A program made the position numbers and the translations under genes. From a bacterium (lineage in GTDB: Bacteria; Bdellovibrionota; UBA2428), in NCBI GenBank assembly GCA_009991595.1, contig JAACVK010000022.1, forward strand, positions 1-64,000: 64,000 nucleotides of DNA. Direction: 5' to 3'. The stretch's first letter is position 1. Each line of letters opens with the position of its first letter. Below the pieces are notes generated by a model. It had not been told where the DNA came from, did no database searches, and was given only the letters and a program-made list of their open reading frames with translations. Shown here piece after piece: positions 34,399-44,064 of the stretch.

Positions 34399-35879
34399 CT
34401 AGCCATCAACTCAGCACTAGAGATTAAACCTTGAAGGTAAGTAAATCCAAACAACACAAGCAGCGAAAACACTGTTGCCGCAATAGCCGTCAAACTAGCT
34501 CCCGAAGATGAAGTCTCTGAATTTGTTTTTTTTGAATCAATTGCTGGATATAAAGCCATTGGAACTAGAGATCTTAAATAGAAGCCTAGCCCTAAAAAGG
34601 TTCCAATCAATGCCACTGCTAACAGCAAAAATGCTGAATTTTTAGCAAGCACCGACAACAAAACATATTTTGTGAAAAACCCAGGAAGAGGTGGAATTCC
34701 AGCCAATGATAACAATGCAAATCCCAACAAAACTAGGTAAAATGGGCTCAACTTGGACTTGAGTTCCACAAAAGAATTAATTTCTAAATCATCGTCCATG
34801 CTTCTTCCCAATCGAAGCAATGCAATTTCATGAACAGCAAAACAGATCAAAACACTAAGCGCATAGACCAACAAAAAGCCGATAACACTTGGTAGGACGC
34901 TCAAACCATTAGGCAAAACTAATGCGACAAAACCAGCATTCACAACTCCAGAGTAGGCCAACATGCGCCTTAGTCGGCTTTGGGTAAGGGCCATGACGGC
35001 GCCCAAAACAACGCTCAAGACACCTAACAGTTTTACATATAATGAAACTCCCGGAATGTCCCAAAGTCCACATTCACTGAAAGCCAAAACAATCGACGAG
35101 AACACACTTAACTTCGTTGCTCCGGCCAAAAAAGAGGCAATGGGAGCTGGGGCTCCTTGATAAACATCTGCCGCCCAGAAATGAAAAGGAAACAGAGAAA
35201 CTTTAAAAGCTAATGAACTAAAAACAAGAGCAACGGCCGTAAAGCACAGAAATTGTTGGGGGCCAGCTGCGGCAGTCATTGCAACCGATATGGCTTCAAA
35301 TTTGAAAGATCCACTCACAGCAAAGAACAAACTTATTCCGAGCAAAAAGAAACAGGATACAAAAGCCCCCATCATCAAATACTTCATCGAAGCCTCTAAG
35401 CTTTTTTCTCGATTTGAATACAATGCGCTTAACAAATAAGCCGGAATTGATAGCACCTCTAGATAAACAAAAAATGCCACCCAATTTCGAGCTGTAGGCA
35501 ACAAACACATCCCCAAAACACAAATTAGCAAGAGAGCTCCCCACTCAGAATGTCGAGCGTAATCGGGGCCTCGAACATAGAGAGAGCTCAAGGCAGCAAT
35601 CAAACAAATTCCGCCAGCAACTATCCTCTCCATGGGCCCGAGCTCCATTGACGACCCCAAGAAAAAACGTCCTTGGCTTAACAAAGAAGCAAAAAATAAT
35701 ACAGCCGCCCCAGAAAGAAAGCTAAAACTCAAAGTACGTAAAACCAGGTCTTTCGCTCTCATAGAAGCTGCAACAACAAGCACAGCAATCCCTGCAAATA
35801 ACAGAATAAAAGGAGAAAGGTTTTTCCAATCGTCCGGCCCTAAATAAAAGATACTCGAATCAAAAAAATCAATCGGCAT
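34395..35879 (-). CDS. nuoN: NADH-quinone oxidoreductase subunit N (block 2)
   Basis: 494 aa antiporter-like membrane subunit of complex I. Functional residues of the channel are in place: Glu in YLEVLSIPAYL, Lys in LAFKVSLFPFHFW followed by ADVYQGAPAPIASFLAG, and Lys in PGFFTKYVLL. It is the last nuo gene of the locus. By eye it is quite different from the other NuoN of the window (44065-45582), so it is not a recent duplicate. It overlaps the TPR gene and lies 3 nt after nuoM. Confidence 0.93.
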   Translation of the reverse strand: MPIDFFDSSIFYLGPDDWKNLSPFILLFAGIAVLVVAASMRAKDLVLRTLSFSFLSGAAVLFFASLLSQGRFFLGSSMELGPMERIVAGGICLIAALSSLYVRGPDYARHSEWGALLLICVLGMCLLPTARNWVAFFVYLEVLSIPAYLLSALYSNREKSLEASMKYLMMGAFVSCFFLLGISLFFAVSGSFKFEAISVAMTAAAGPQQFLCFTAVALVFSSLAFKVSLFPFHFWAADVYQGAPAPIASFLAGATKLSVFSSIVLAFSECGLWDIPGVSLYVKLLGVLSVVLGAVMALTQSRLRRMLAYSGVVNAGFVALVLPNGLSVLPSVIGFLLVYALSVLICFAVHEIALLRLGRSMDDDLEINSFVELKSKLSPFYLVLLGFALLSLAGIPPLPGFFTKYVLLSVLAKNSAFLLLAVALIGTFLGLGFYLRSLVPMALYPAIDSKKTNSETSSSGASLTAIAATVFSLLVLFGFTYLQGLISSAELMAR

Positions 35880-35882
35880 TCA

Positions 35883-37382
35883 TTACCTCAATATCTCGCC
35901 TTGAAGGTTATAGATTATTGTAGCGGAAGCTCGAGCTGTAACGGCAATCAAACCTTGTCCCCAAAAGCCGAGAACAATCATTGCTATAATCATCGGGATA
36001 ATTGAACCCCACTCTGAAAAAGATAGTTTTATCGGGTGGCTTTTCAAGACAGAGGAGGTTTCTCCGTAAATCATTCCGCGAACAATTCGAAGCATATAAA
36101 CAGCTCCTAATAAAATTCCAAAACACGCAAAGAAAGCAAACCATGGTGATAAAACAAAGGTTCCGTTCAAAATAAGAAATTCACCAATAAACCCAGGAAG
36201 GCCCGGAAGTCCAATGGAGGCCATTACGCTCAAAACAAAAAGCATAGAAAGCCGTGGGTTAACAATTCCCAATCCACCGTAGTCAGACAACTCTCTAGTG
36301 TGGGTGCGGTCATAGATGATTCCAAAAATTAAAAACAATGCGCCCGTGCTCAAGCCATGGGCAATGTTTTGAAACATAGCGCCCTGAAATCCCGCCAACT
36401 GAAAACTAAACAAACCCAAAAGCATAAAACCCAAATGGGCGACGGAAGAGTAAGCAATGGTGCGCTTAATGTCGGTTTGCCTAAGAGCTCCGTAACTTCC
36501 TAAAATTATCCCGGCCAAAGCCAAAACCTTCATCGTAAACGAAACAACATCCAAAACGGCGATAGAAGGAAACAAAGCCAAACACCAACGAGCAATCCCG
36601 TAGACGCCAAGCTTTAATAAAACGCCAGCCAAGATCACAGAAGCGCCAGTCGGAGCCTCCGTGTGCGCATCAGGAAGCCAAACATGAAGAGGCCAAGCTG
36701 GAATCTTCACCAAAAAAGCAATCAAAAAGCCGCAGAAAACCCAAAAACGTGGAGACCACAATCCATCTCCCAACAAGCCCAACTGGGCAATCGAGTGCCA
36801 GCCCATACTTTGAATGTCGGGCTGCACCCACAAATATAGAATGGCAGCCAACATGGCCAAAGAGCCCAACATGGTGAAGGCAAAAAACTTCAGCGCAGCA
36901 TAAACTCGGTTCTTAGAGCCCCAAATTCCAATCAGAAAGAACATTGGAATAAGCATGGCCTCCCAAAAGATATAAAAGACAAAGGCATCAGCAGCCATCA
37001 ACGACCCAACGCTTGCTGCATTTAAAAGCGCAAACAAGGCTAAATAAGATGAGCTAAGTTTTTCTTTGCCTAGTGCATATAAAGACAAACAAAAACTTAA
37101 AAACACATTAAGGCCTATAAGCGGTAAATTTAAACCATCTAACCCTAAAGCAAAATTAGACTTAAGCAGTGGAAAGAAATCAGAATTGAAAACAATCGGG
37201 AACATCCCGTCAGCGGTGCTTGAACGCCAAAGCAAACAGCTTTGATACAAAAACCAAAACCACGGCAAATGAAAAACCATGTTTGCCCATTGAGCCGCCT
37301 TTTTGTTTTTTCTGAAAGTAAACAATAGAAAGGCGAAAATGGCTGGCCAAAAGATGAGCATAGCTGTGTTTATAGGGTCCAT
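35883..37382 (-). CDS. nuoM: NADH-quinone oxidoreductase subunit M (block 2)
   Basis: 499 aa from ATG 37382 (MDPINTAMLIFWP), which has GGGAG upstream; the track start at 37430 would overlap nuoL by 61 nt. Antiporter-like membrane subunit with Glu in FYIFWEAMLIPMFFLIGIWG, Lys in LVKIPAWPLHVWLPDAHTEAP, ILAGVLLKLGVYG, and Glu in GFIGEFLILNG. All expected proton-path residues are kept. It is the second NuoM of the locus. Confidence 0.94.
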   Translation of the reverse strand: MDPINTAMLIFWPAIFAFLLFTFRKNKKAAQWANMVFHLPWFWFLYQSCLLWRSSTADGMFPIVFNSDFFPLLKSNFALGLDGLNLPLIGLNVFLSFCLSLYALGKEKLSSSYLALFALLNAASVGSLMAADAFVFYIFWEAMLIPMFFLIGIWGSKNRVYAALKFFAFTMLGSLAMLAAILYLWVQPDIQSMGWHSIAQLGLLGDGLWSPRFWVFCGFLIAFLVKIPAWPLHVWLPDAHTEAPTGASVILAGVLLKLGVYGIARWCLALFPSIAVLDVVSFTMKVLALAGIILGSYGALRQTDIKRTIAYSSVAHLGFMLLGLFSFQLAGFQGAMFQNIAHGLSTGALFLIFGIIYDRTHTRELSDYGGLGIVNPRLSMLFVLSVMASIGLPGLPGFIGEFLILNGTFVLSPWFAFFACFGILLGAVYMLRIVRGMIYGETSSVLKSHPIKLSFSEWGSIIPMIIAMIVLGFWGQGLIAVTARASATIIYNLQGEILR

Positions 37383-39292
37383 AAGAAAATAGCTCCCACA
37401 ATTAACGAAGACCAAAAAACAAAGTGCCAAGCGTAGGTCTGAACACTGCCAGTATGAAACAAAGCCAAGAGCCGTCCGCTTAAACGTGTAAAACGAAACG
37501 AACCATTGGCAAGTCCATTAAAGGTAGTCTCGTCTGAAATGCGATTGATAAACCTTCCCGCTTTCATGGACGGCTTAATTAAAAGCAATTCAAAAGCTTC
37601 ATCTACATAAAACTTATTGGTGCTCCACTTGTGAAGCGGTTCCGGAAGTATCTTAAACTCCGGGTTCCTTTGATAGATCTTAAAGGAATAATAAGCCACG
37701 GTTAAAGACAGTACGCTAGTAATTAGCATCAACAACCACTCGGCTAGGTGTGACAAGTGAGCCTGCTCACCAACCCCTACACCATACCAAGAGGAATGAA
37801 CCCAATCCGTAATTTTTGTGAAATGGCCAAAGACCTCGGGCAACTCTAACCAGCCAATAAAAAGAGAAAGAAAAGCAAGGACAACAAGCGGCATATACAT
37901 TAGTGGGTCAGATTCATGAGCCTTTTGAGCATACTCACTTCGAGCGCCCCCCCAAAAGCACAACGTGTAGGCCCTAAACATGTAGGCGGCAGTCAATAGA
38001 GCTGCGCCTAACAAAAGAATGTATCCAAACACACCCTGTGCAGCAAAAACCTTCGCTAAGATCATGTCCTTTGAAAAAAAGCCTGCCGTCAAAGGGAAAC
38101 CAATAATGGCCAAAGTTCCAATGAGAAAACAAACGTGAGTGATCTTCATTTTATCTTTTAACCCACCCATTAATGACATCTCTTGTTTGTGATGCATACC
38201 ATGGATGACAGATCCCGCCGCCAAAAACAAAAGAGCCTTAAAACAAGCATGAGTTATAACGTGGAAAAACGCGGCAGCTGGACTGCCCGCCCCAAGAGCA
38301 ACAAACATAAAGCCAAGCTGACTGACTGTAGAATACGCTAATACTTTTTTCACATCGGTTTGGCTAACAGCAATTAAAGCAGCAAGCCAAGCAGTAGACA
38401 TTCCAATCCAAAAAGCAGCATCTACAATCACTGGACTCATAGCAAAAAGTGGCCAGACTCTACAGATAAGGAATATGCCTGAAGTGACCATTGTTGCAGC
38501 GTGGATTAAGGCAGAAACGGGCGTAGGGCCAGCCATTGCATCTGGTAGCCAGATATACAGAGGAATTTGAGCAGACTTTGCGGTTGCCGCCCAAAGCAAA
38601 GAGCCTGCAAAAGTATACCAAGCCCAGGTAGGAACCCCGCTGCTTAAAAAAGCATAATCATTAACTCTTTCCGCCAAGCGACTAATGTCTCCAGTTTGAA
38701 AAAAGGAAAAGGCAACAAACAGTGCGATAAGAAAACCTATGTCGCCCACTCGATTTGTAATAAAGGCCTTCATGCCAGCGGCGGTGTTTTCAGGCTTCTT
38801 ATACCAGTAGCCAATAAGCAGATAGGAACAAAGGCCAACTCCTTCCCATCCAAGAAAGACAACGGCCAAATTAGAGGCCAACACCAACACGAGCATTGCT
38901 GCAAGAAATAGATTCAAGTATGAGAAAAAGCGCCAAGGGCTCTCTTCCTCTGACAGATAAGAAATAGAATAAATATGAATCAACGATCCAATGCCGGTAA
39001 TAACCAAAAGCATAACTGAGGTAATAGAGGTTAGTTCTAAATTAAAAGGAACATAGACGTGCCCACTACTCATCCACGTGAAAAGTGGATCAATCAAAAA
39101 GTTTTGCTCTGGCGCAGAATTCAGTCCAGATAACTGGGAACACGCTACAACACTAAACCCAAATGCAACTAGACTGGCCAAAGTTGCAACCAAGCCTGAG
39201 ATCTTTGCACTCTTATTTTGGAGAATCACTCCGTTGAGCACGGCGCCAAGCAAAGGGGCCAGTAAAATCCATCTCAATCCTTCAAAAATCAT
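37370..39292 (-). CDS. nuoL: NADH-quinone oxidoreductase subunit L (block 2)
   Basis: 640 aa, the distal antiporter-like subunit with a C-terminal lateral helix. Motifs: FLGWEGVGLCSYLLIGYWY, TAKSAQIPLYIWLPDAMAGPTPVSALIHAATM, DVKKVLAYSTVSQLGFM and FFSKDMIL. The C-terminal third (HKWSTNKFYVDEAFELLLIKP) contains the lateral helix region. It starts overlapping the nuoK stop by 4 nt. About 60 aa shorter than the block 1 NuoL. Confidence 0.95.
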   Translation of the reverse strand: MIFEGLRWILLAPLLGAVLNGVILQNKSAKISGLVATLASLVAFGFSVVACSQLSGLNSAPEQNFLIDPLFTWMSSGHVYVPFNLELTSITSVMLLVITGIGSLIHIYSISYLSEEESPWRFFSYLNLFLAAMLVLVLASNLAVVFLGWEGVGLCSYLLIGYWYKKPENTAAGMKAFITNRVGDIGFLIALFVAFSFFQTGDISRLAERVNDYAFLSSGVPTWAWYTFAGSLLWAATAKSAQIPLYIWLPDAMAGPTPVSALIHAATMVTSGIFLICRVWPLFAMSPVIVDAAFWIGMSTAWLAALIAVSQTDVKKVLAYSTVSQLGFMFVALGAGSPAAAFFHVITHACFKALLFLAAGSVIHGMHHKQEMSLMGGLKDKMKITHVCFLIGTLAIIGFPLTAGFFSKDMILAKVFAAQGVFGYILLLGAALLTAAYMFRAYTLCFWGGARSEYAQKAHESDPLMYMPLVVLAFLSLFIGWLELPEVFGHFTKITDWVHSSWYGVGVGEQAHLSHLAEWLLMLITSVLSLTVAYYSFKIYQRNPEFKILPEPLHKWSTNKFYVDEAFELLLIKPSMKAGRFINRISDETTFNGLANGSFRFTRLSGRLLALFHTGSVQTYAWHFVFWSSLIVGAIFLWTL

Positions 39293-39606
39293 CCCTTCAG
39301 TCTCCTGTAATCATCTAAAACAACTGAGCCAAAACGTCGGGAAAGAATAACAAAAATTGACAAAGCAATTGCAGCCTCAGCTGCGGCCACTAAAACAATA
39401 AACAAAAACAAGGAGGCCCCATCAGGCGAGGAGTGATGCTTAGAAAAGGTCATCAAGAACAAATTCACACCATTAAGCATTAGCTCTAAACACATAAGAG
39501 CAATGAGCCCACTTCTTTTACAAAGAAACCCATAAGCTCCAATGGCAAATAGAGCAATTGAAACAAAAACATGAAACTCAAGTTCTCCAACAGGAAGGGA
39601 TATCAC
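39289..39606 (-). CDS. nuoK: NADH-quinone oxidoreductase subunit K (block 2)
   Basis: 105 aa with three membrane helices, the usual size. The conserved Glu residues of the E-channel are in ALMCLELMLNGVNLFLMTF and FIVLVAAAEAAIALSIFVIL. Overlaps nuoJ and nuoL by 4 nt each. Confidence 0.95.
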   Translation of the reverse strand: MISLPVGELEFHVFVSIALFAIGAYGFLCKRSGLIALMCLELMLNGVNLFLMTFSKHHSSPDGASLFLFIVLVAAAEAAIALSIFVILSRRFGSVVLDDYRRLKG

Positions 39607-40160
39607 GGCTCACCTCGCGATTCATTTGAAGGGCTTCTCACAGATTTCGCCAACATGATTACCCCTACAATCGCCGCTAATATTAAAAAACCGGTGGCCT
39701 GAAATGGAAGCATATATGTGCTTACAAAATTATATGAAATTGCTTTTGCCGAAAGCGCAGTCAAATTACTTTCCTGAAGCCCCGGCTCAAAGAGTCCGGG
39801 AACAGCCAAAAGAGCGACAACAACAACAAACATCGCCGTTGCAGCAAAAGCTAGTAACGCAACACCCTTTTGCCCAGGAATAGCCACACGCGATGGCTTT
39901 AGATCCAAAAGCATGACAATAAAAACAAACAAAACTGCTATGGCTCCTGCATAGATAAGTACTTGAACAACACCGGCAAAGTAGGCTCCTTTTGCAAAAT
40001 ATAAAAAGGCAGTTAAAAAGAGTGTCGCCATCAGGGACAATGCAGAACTCACTGCGCTTTTAGAATGCACAACCCCAATAGCAGCGGCCAAGGCCAATAT
40101 GCCCACAACCACCTGGAACAAATTAACTTGTCCCATTACAACTATACCCTCGCTCATCAA
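39603..40160 (-). CDS. nuoJ: NADH-quinone oxidoreductase subunit J (block 2)
   Basis: 185 aa, five membrane helices. YFAKGAYFAGVVQVLIYAGAIAVLFVFIVMLLDL is the hallmark third-helix segment of NuoJ, which forms a pi-bulge and couples the E-channel. The start may be at MSEG or MGQV a few codons on. It overlaps nuoH by 4 nt. In standard operons nuoI lies between nuoH and nuoJ; here there is no room for it. Confidence 0.93.
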   Translation of the reverse strand: MMSEGIVVMGQVNLFQVVVGILALAAAIGVVHSKSAVSSALSLMATLFLTAFLYFAKGAYFAGVVQVLIYAGAIAVLFVFIVMLLDLKPSRVAIPGQKGVALLAFAATAMFVVVVALLAVPGLFEPGLQESNLTALSAKAISYNFVSTYMLPFQATGFLILAAIVGVIMLAKSVRSPSNESRGEP

Positions 40161-41236
40161 TAAGCTCCTTTTTGTAGGAAGCTAAAGATCATGGTCCCAA
40201 TTAAATTTATAGTTGCCAACGGTAGTAGCACTTTCCAGCCAAGACCAACTAGTTGGTCATATCGAAACCTTGGAAGAGTCCAACGAACCCAAACAAAGAC
40301 AAACATGAAAAAGAATACTTTTGCAGCAAAGCTTACAGCAGATAAAGCAGACGCAACCCAAGTTGCTTGGTCGCCGTAAAGGCCTAAACCTTCGACGAAA
40401 GAAACCAGCTGGTCTGGTGAAACAAAGGGAATGTTGTATCCACCCAAAAACACTGTAGCCATAAGTGCAGAGGCTAAATACATCGCTGCATACTCACCCA
40501 GAAAAAACAGGCCAAACTTAAGCCCTGAATATTCTGTATGATAACCAGCCACAAGCTCTGTCTCTCCTTCTGGCAAATCGAAGGGAAGGCGATTGCATTC
40601 TGCAAAAACTGAAACCCACATGATAAGAAAAACCAAAGGCTGCATAAAAAAGCCCCAAAAGGCCAATCTAGACCCAGCCCCTTGTAACGTTACTATTTCA
40701 CTCAAGTTTAGTGTGCCGTAGCTAACAACCAAGGAAACCAAACAAAGTCCGATAGCAACTTCATAGCTAATCATTTGAGAGCCCGCACGAAGCGCCCCCA
40801 TTAATGAAAATTTGTTATTAGAGGCCCATCCCGCAATCAACACCGCGAAAACGTGAAGGCTTGTTATTGCCAAAAGGAAAAGAAAGCTCAAATCGCTTTT
40901 CACGATCTGAACTGCAAAAGACTCTCCGTTAATTGTAAATGGTTGAGCTATGGGAATCATAGAAAAGCCAACGATTGGAGGTAGAATAGCTAAAACTGGT
41001 GCAAAGATAAAAAGAAATTTACTAGCGCGAGCGGGTTGGTTTTCTTCTTTAAAAACCATCTTAATGGCATCCGCCATAGGCTGAAGAAGTCCGAAAGGCC
41101 CAACTCGATTCGGGCCTGTTCGCCTCTGCAACCAAGCAGAGCCTCTTCGCTCGACCATTAGGATAACAGGGACCCCGGTCAATACGGCAACTCCAACTAG
41201 AGGAACTAAAAACAAAGACCACAAAAGAGGGGTCAT
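40157..41236 (-). CDS. nuoH: NADH-quinone oxidoreductase subunit H (block 2)
   Basis: 359 aa, eight-helix subunit lining the quinone tunnel. MVERRGSAWLQRRTGPNRVGPFGLLQPMADAIKMVFKEE and AECNRLPFDLPEGETELVAGYHTEYSGLKFG are the two diagnostic loops. Its start overlaps the nuoF stop by 4 nt; nuoG, normally between them, is missing. Confidence 0.95.
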   Translation of the reverse strand: MTPLLWSLFLVPLVGVAVLTGVPVILMVERRGSAWLQRRTGPNRVGPFGLLQPMADAIKMVFKEENQPARASKFLFIFAPVLAILPPIVGFSMIPIAQPFTINGESFAVQIVKSDLSFLFLLAITSLHVFAVLIAGWASNNKFSLMGALRAGSQMISYEVAIGLCLVSLVVSYGTLNLSEIVTLQGAGSRLAFWGFFMQPLVFLIMWVSVFAECNRLPFDLPEGETELVAGYHTEYSGLKFGLFFLGEYAAMYLASALMATVFLGGYNIPFVSPDQLVSFVEGLGLYGDQATWVASALSAVSFAAKVFFFMFVFVWVRWTLPRFRYDQLVGLGWKVLLPLATINLIGTMIFSFLQKGAY

Positions 41237-42603
41237 TTTTGAGTTTGCCTTTCTCTAACCAAAGACATCAAAGCGGCCATTTGACCTGAAATCTTTGGTA
41301 GCGCCGGTTGAACTTCGTCATCAGGCTTCGCGATTGCCTCAAACTCAGGCCGAAATTTTTCAAGCATAGAAACAACAGGCATCGCACAAGCGTCTGATAA
41401 AACACAAATGGTCTTACCAGCCATGTTGTTGCAGGCAGATTTAATCTTGTCGATGTCTGAAAAACTGCCTTGACCCATCGTCAATCGCTTCAACATCTTA
41501 GAAACCCATTTGGTTCCCTCTCGGCAAGGAACGCATTGTCCGCAGGACTCATGCGCATAAAAACGTGCCGTTCTCATTGCCATCTCGGGAATGCTACGTG
41601 AATCATCTATAACAATGACCGCACCACTTCCCATCATTGTTTTTTTTGCGGCCAAAGAATCAAAGTCCATAGGAGTATCAAACTCATCTGCCCTCAATAA
41701 AGGTGAAGAACTTCCACCAGGGTAACAAGCCTTAAACTTTCGACCTTCTAGAGGGCCTCCACAAATGTCGTTTAAAAGTGAGTTTAAAGGAAGTCCAAGT
41801 GGGATCTCATAAAAACCTGGGCGCTTCACATCACCGGACACACATAATAATTTAGTGCCCGCCCCTCGAGGAGTTCCATTCCCCAATTTTACAAACCACT
41901 CTGGGCCGTTATTCAAAATTCCAGGCACATGAGCCAAGGTCTCAACATTGTTTACAATCGTTGGTCCACCAAACAAGCCGCTAATCGCAGGAAATGGTGG
42001 CTTTAATCGAGGTTGTCCACGATCACCTTCAAGCGATTCGATCAAACCGGTTTCCTCACCACAAATATAAGCACCTGCACCAGGGTGAACTGTAATGTCC
42101 AAGCTTCTCGAGCTTCCAAAAATATTCTCGCCCAAGTATCCAGCCTTGTAAGCCTCTTCTATGGCTTGCTCTAATCTTTCACGAGCTAATCGCAATTCAT
42201 AACGAACATAAATATACGCTGTTTTAGAGCCAATCGCAGAAGCCGCACAAATCATGCCTTCAATAAGGCGATGAGGAAGGTGCTCCATAATTTGTCGATC
42301 TTTAAAAGTGCCTGGCTCGCCTTCGTCGGCGTTGCAAACTAAATAAACAGGCTTGGTTGGGTTCTTTGGAATAAAGCTCCACTTTACTCCGGCAGGAAAT
42401 CCAGCGCCACCCAAACCACGCAATCCAGCGTCTTTCACGGTTGTGATCAGGGAGTCTGGCTCAGCTTTAACAGCACCTCGCGCAGCTTTGTAGCCACCCA
42501 ATTTTTTTTCAAAAACATCAAGCGTCCAAGACTTAGGCTCTCCGTATCCAGCAATAACAACTCGGTTCTCTAGGGGATGCGCTTCGTAAATTCGCTGACT
42601 CAC
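41233..42603 (-). CDS. nuoF: NADH-quinone oxidoreductase subunit F (NADH/FMN subunit)
   Basis: 456 aa. It binds NADH and FMN and carries one 4Fe-4S cluster. LRGLGGAGFPAGVKW, CNADEGEPGTFKDR and GAGAYICGEETGLIESLEG form the FMN/NADH site. ESCGQCVPCREG with a later Cys (KTICVLSDACAMPV) binds the cluster. It is the only NuoF in the window although two membrane arms are present. Overlaps nuoE and nuoH by 4 nt each. Confidence 0.96.
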   Translation of the reverse strand: MSQRIYEAHPLENRVVIAGYGEPKSWTLDVFEKKLGGYKAARGAVKAEPDSLITTVKDAGLRGLGGAGFPAGVKWSFIPKNPTKPVYLVCNADEGEPGTFKDRQIMEHLPHRLIEGMICAASAIGSKTAYIYVRYELRLARERLEQAIEEAYKAGYLGENIFGSSRSLDITVHPGAGAYICGEETGLIESLEGDRGQPRLKPPFPAISGLFGGPTIVNNVETLAHVPGILNNGPEWFVKLGNGTPRGAGTKLLCVSGDVKRPGFYEIPLGLPLNSLLNDICGGPLEGRKFKACYPGGSSSPLLRADEFDTPMDFDSLAAKKTMMGSGAVIVIDDSRSIPEMAMRTARFYAHESCGQCVPCREGTKWVSKMLKRLTMGQGSFSDIDKIKSACNNMAGKTICVLSDACAMPVVSMLEKFRPEFEAIAKPDDEVQPALPKISGQMAALMSLVRERQTQK

Positions 42604-43133
42604 GCAACACTCCCCTCTTGAATCCTGTCTTCATAAGAAGCACATGCCCATTTACCAGCGCGCAAAGCTTCTACAATCTTCTGCAGCTTTTCTAGATTGA
42701 GCTCTTCAAAATAATCCCAGTTGTTGGCTTGAATCACGGGGGCAGTCCCGCAACTCGCCAAACACTCAACTCGCTCTACACGAAACACTCCGTCTTTAGA
42801 GTTTCCAGAATCATCGAGCTCCATGTTTTTTTCCATCCACTCTAAAAGTTGGTCACTCCCCTTCAAGTAGCAAGTCAAATTATGGCAAACCTGAAGAACA
42901 TATTTTCCACCCGCTTCAAAACGAAACAGACTATAAAAGGAGGCCACTTCTTTAACGCGAGCAGGGCTTATATTCATTTTCTCAGCGACATGCTCCATCG
43001 CATCCAAGGACAGATACCCCACTTCATTTTGAACGAAGTGAAGCAATGGAATTAAAACCGCATCTTGAACAGGATATCGAGACTTTAACCATTCAAACTT
43101 CTTTTCGAGAGCAGGGGAAAACTTGTAACTCAT
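42600..43133 (-). CDS. nuoE: NADH-quinone oxidoreductase subunit E (2Fe-2S subunit)
   Basis: 177 aa thioredoxin-like subunit binding a 2Fe-2S cluster through CHNLTC and CLASC. The N-terminal helical part (LIPLLHFVQNEVGYLSLDAMEHVAEKMNISPARVKEVASFYSLF) is typical. It follows nuoC with a 4-nt overlap; the nuoD gene that usually sits between C and E is missing. Confidence 0.95.
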   Translation of the reverse strand: MSYKFSPALEKKFEWLKSRYPVQDAVLIPLLHFVQNEVGYLSLDAMEHVAEKMNISPARVKEVASFYSLFRFEAGGKYVLQVCHNLTCYLKGSDQLLEWMEKNMELDDSGNSKDGVFRVERVECLASCGTAPVIQANNWDYFEELNLEKLQKIVEALRAGKWACASYEDRIQEGSVA

Positions 43134-43675
43134 TTTAAATCTCCCTCGGCTTGAACAACTGTAGAGCCAAAAGGGTCAAAGACAGGTTCGTCCTGACTGC
43201 TAACTTCAAACTCCTGCCGATAGTCGACAACAAAATCCTTTCTTAAAGGATGCCCCTTAAAAGACGGGGGCAAAAGCATTCTTCTTAAATCAGGATGACC
43301 TGTAAAAATAATCCCATACATATCGTAAGCTTCTCGCTCCAGCCAGGAAGCACCCTTCCATAACTGGTAAACCGAAGGAAGCTCGGGCTTGGTATCATTT
43401 TCAACTCGAGCCACCACGCGCATGCGTTTAGCAGTATCCATAGAGATCAACTCGTAAAAAACATTAAAGCGTGGAGAACTTGGATGATCATCGTAAGCGC
43501 TTAAGTCTGCCAAATGAACAAACGCACTCTGTTCTAAGCCTCGAAGGTATGCAAGGAACTGTATAATTCCCCTTGAGTCGACATACACTTCCCATTCTCC
43601 AGAAGAGCTCTCTCTTGCCTCTAAAATTTTAAATTTGCCTTCTGCATCAACAAGCCAAGCAGGTTTCGAGCTCAT
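43130..43675 (-). CDS. nuoC: NADH-quinone oxidoreductase subunit C
   Basis: About 181 aa from ATG 43675 (MSSKPAWL), which gives the 4-nt ATGA overlap with nuoA that the rest of the operon favours; the track start is 43687. WLEREAYDMYGIIFTGHPDLRRMLLP is the family signature. It is not fused to NuoD: the protein ends soon after GHPLRKDFVVDYRQEF. It forms part of the quinone module next to NuoD and NuoB, neither of which is encoded here. Confidence 0.94.
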   Translation of the reverse strand: MSSKPAWLVDAEGKFKILEARESSSGEWEVYVDSRGIIQFLAYLRGLEQSAFVHLADLSAYDDHPSSPRFNVFYELISMDTAKRMRVVARVENDTKPELPSVYQLWKGASWLEREAYDMYGIIFTGHPDLRRMLLPPSFKGHPLRKDFVVDYRQEFEVSSQDEPVFDPFGSTVVQAEGDLK

Positions 43676-44049
43676 GATTTCTCCCATTCAAGCGCGCCAG
43701 AACGATATTCAAACCATAAGCTCAAAACAAAGTAGAATAAAAAGAATCCCGTGAGGCCCATTGTAATCCAACCAAGCGCAATCATTTCATCCCAGGCAAT
43801 AGCAAGGGGTAAAAGAAAGGCTACTTCTAAATCAAACAAAAGAAACAAAATCGCGATCAAGTAATATTTAACGCTGACTTTATCACGAGCGTTTCCAGAC
43901 ACCGTCACACCACACTCGTAGGGCTGAATTTTTACACCCTCAAGATTGCGAGGGCCAAGAAATCTTCCAACAAACAGTGCGCCGCCAGCTACCAAAGAAG
44001 CAAAGCCCAGCATGGCTAACAATGGCAATAAAGTTTCGGCGCCGGTCAT
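43672..44049 (-). CDS. nuoA: NADH-quinone oxidoreductase subunit A (block 2)
   Basis: 125 aa, three membrane helices. YECGVTVSG is the Cys-containing loop near the quinone site and YLIAILFLLFDLEVAFLLPLA is the diagnostic helix. It opens block 2 only 15 nt after nuoN of block 1. In standard operons nuoB follows nuoA; here nuoC does. Confidence 0.95.
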   Translation of the reverse strand: MTGAETLLPLLAMLGFASLVAGGALFVGRFLGPRNLEGVKIQPYECGVTVSGNARDKVSVKYYLIAILFLLFDLEVAFLLPLAIAWDEMIALGWITMGLTGFFLFYFVLSLWFEYRSGALEWEKS

Positions 44050-44064
44050 CCATACTCCTTAAAT

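Noticed and set aside
43130-43675. NuoC as a NuoCD fusion explaining the missing nuoD
   Set aside because: The protein is only about 181 aa and ends just after the NuoC domain; no NuoD sequence follows.
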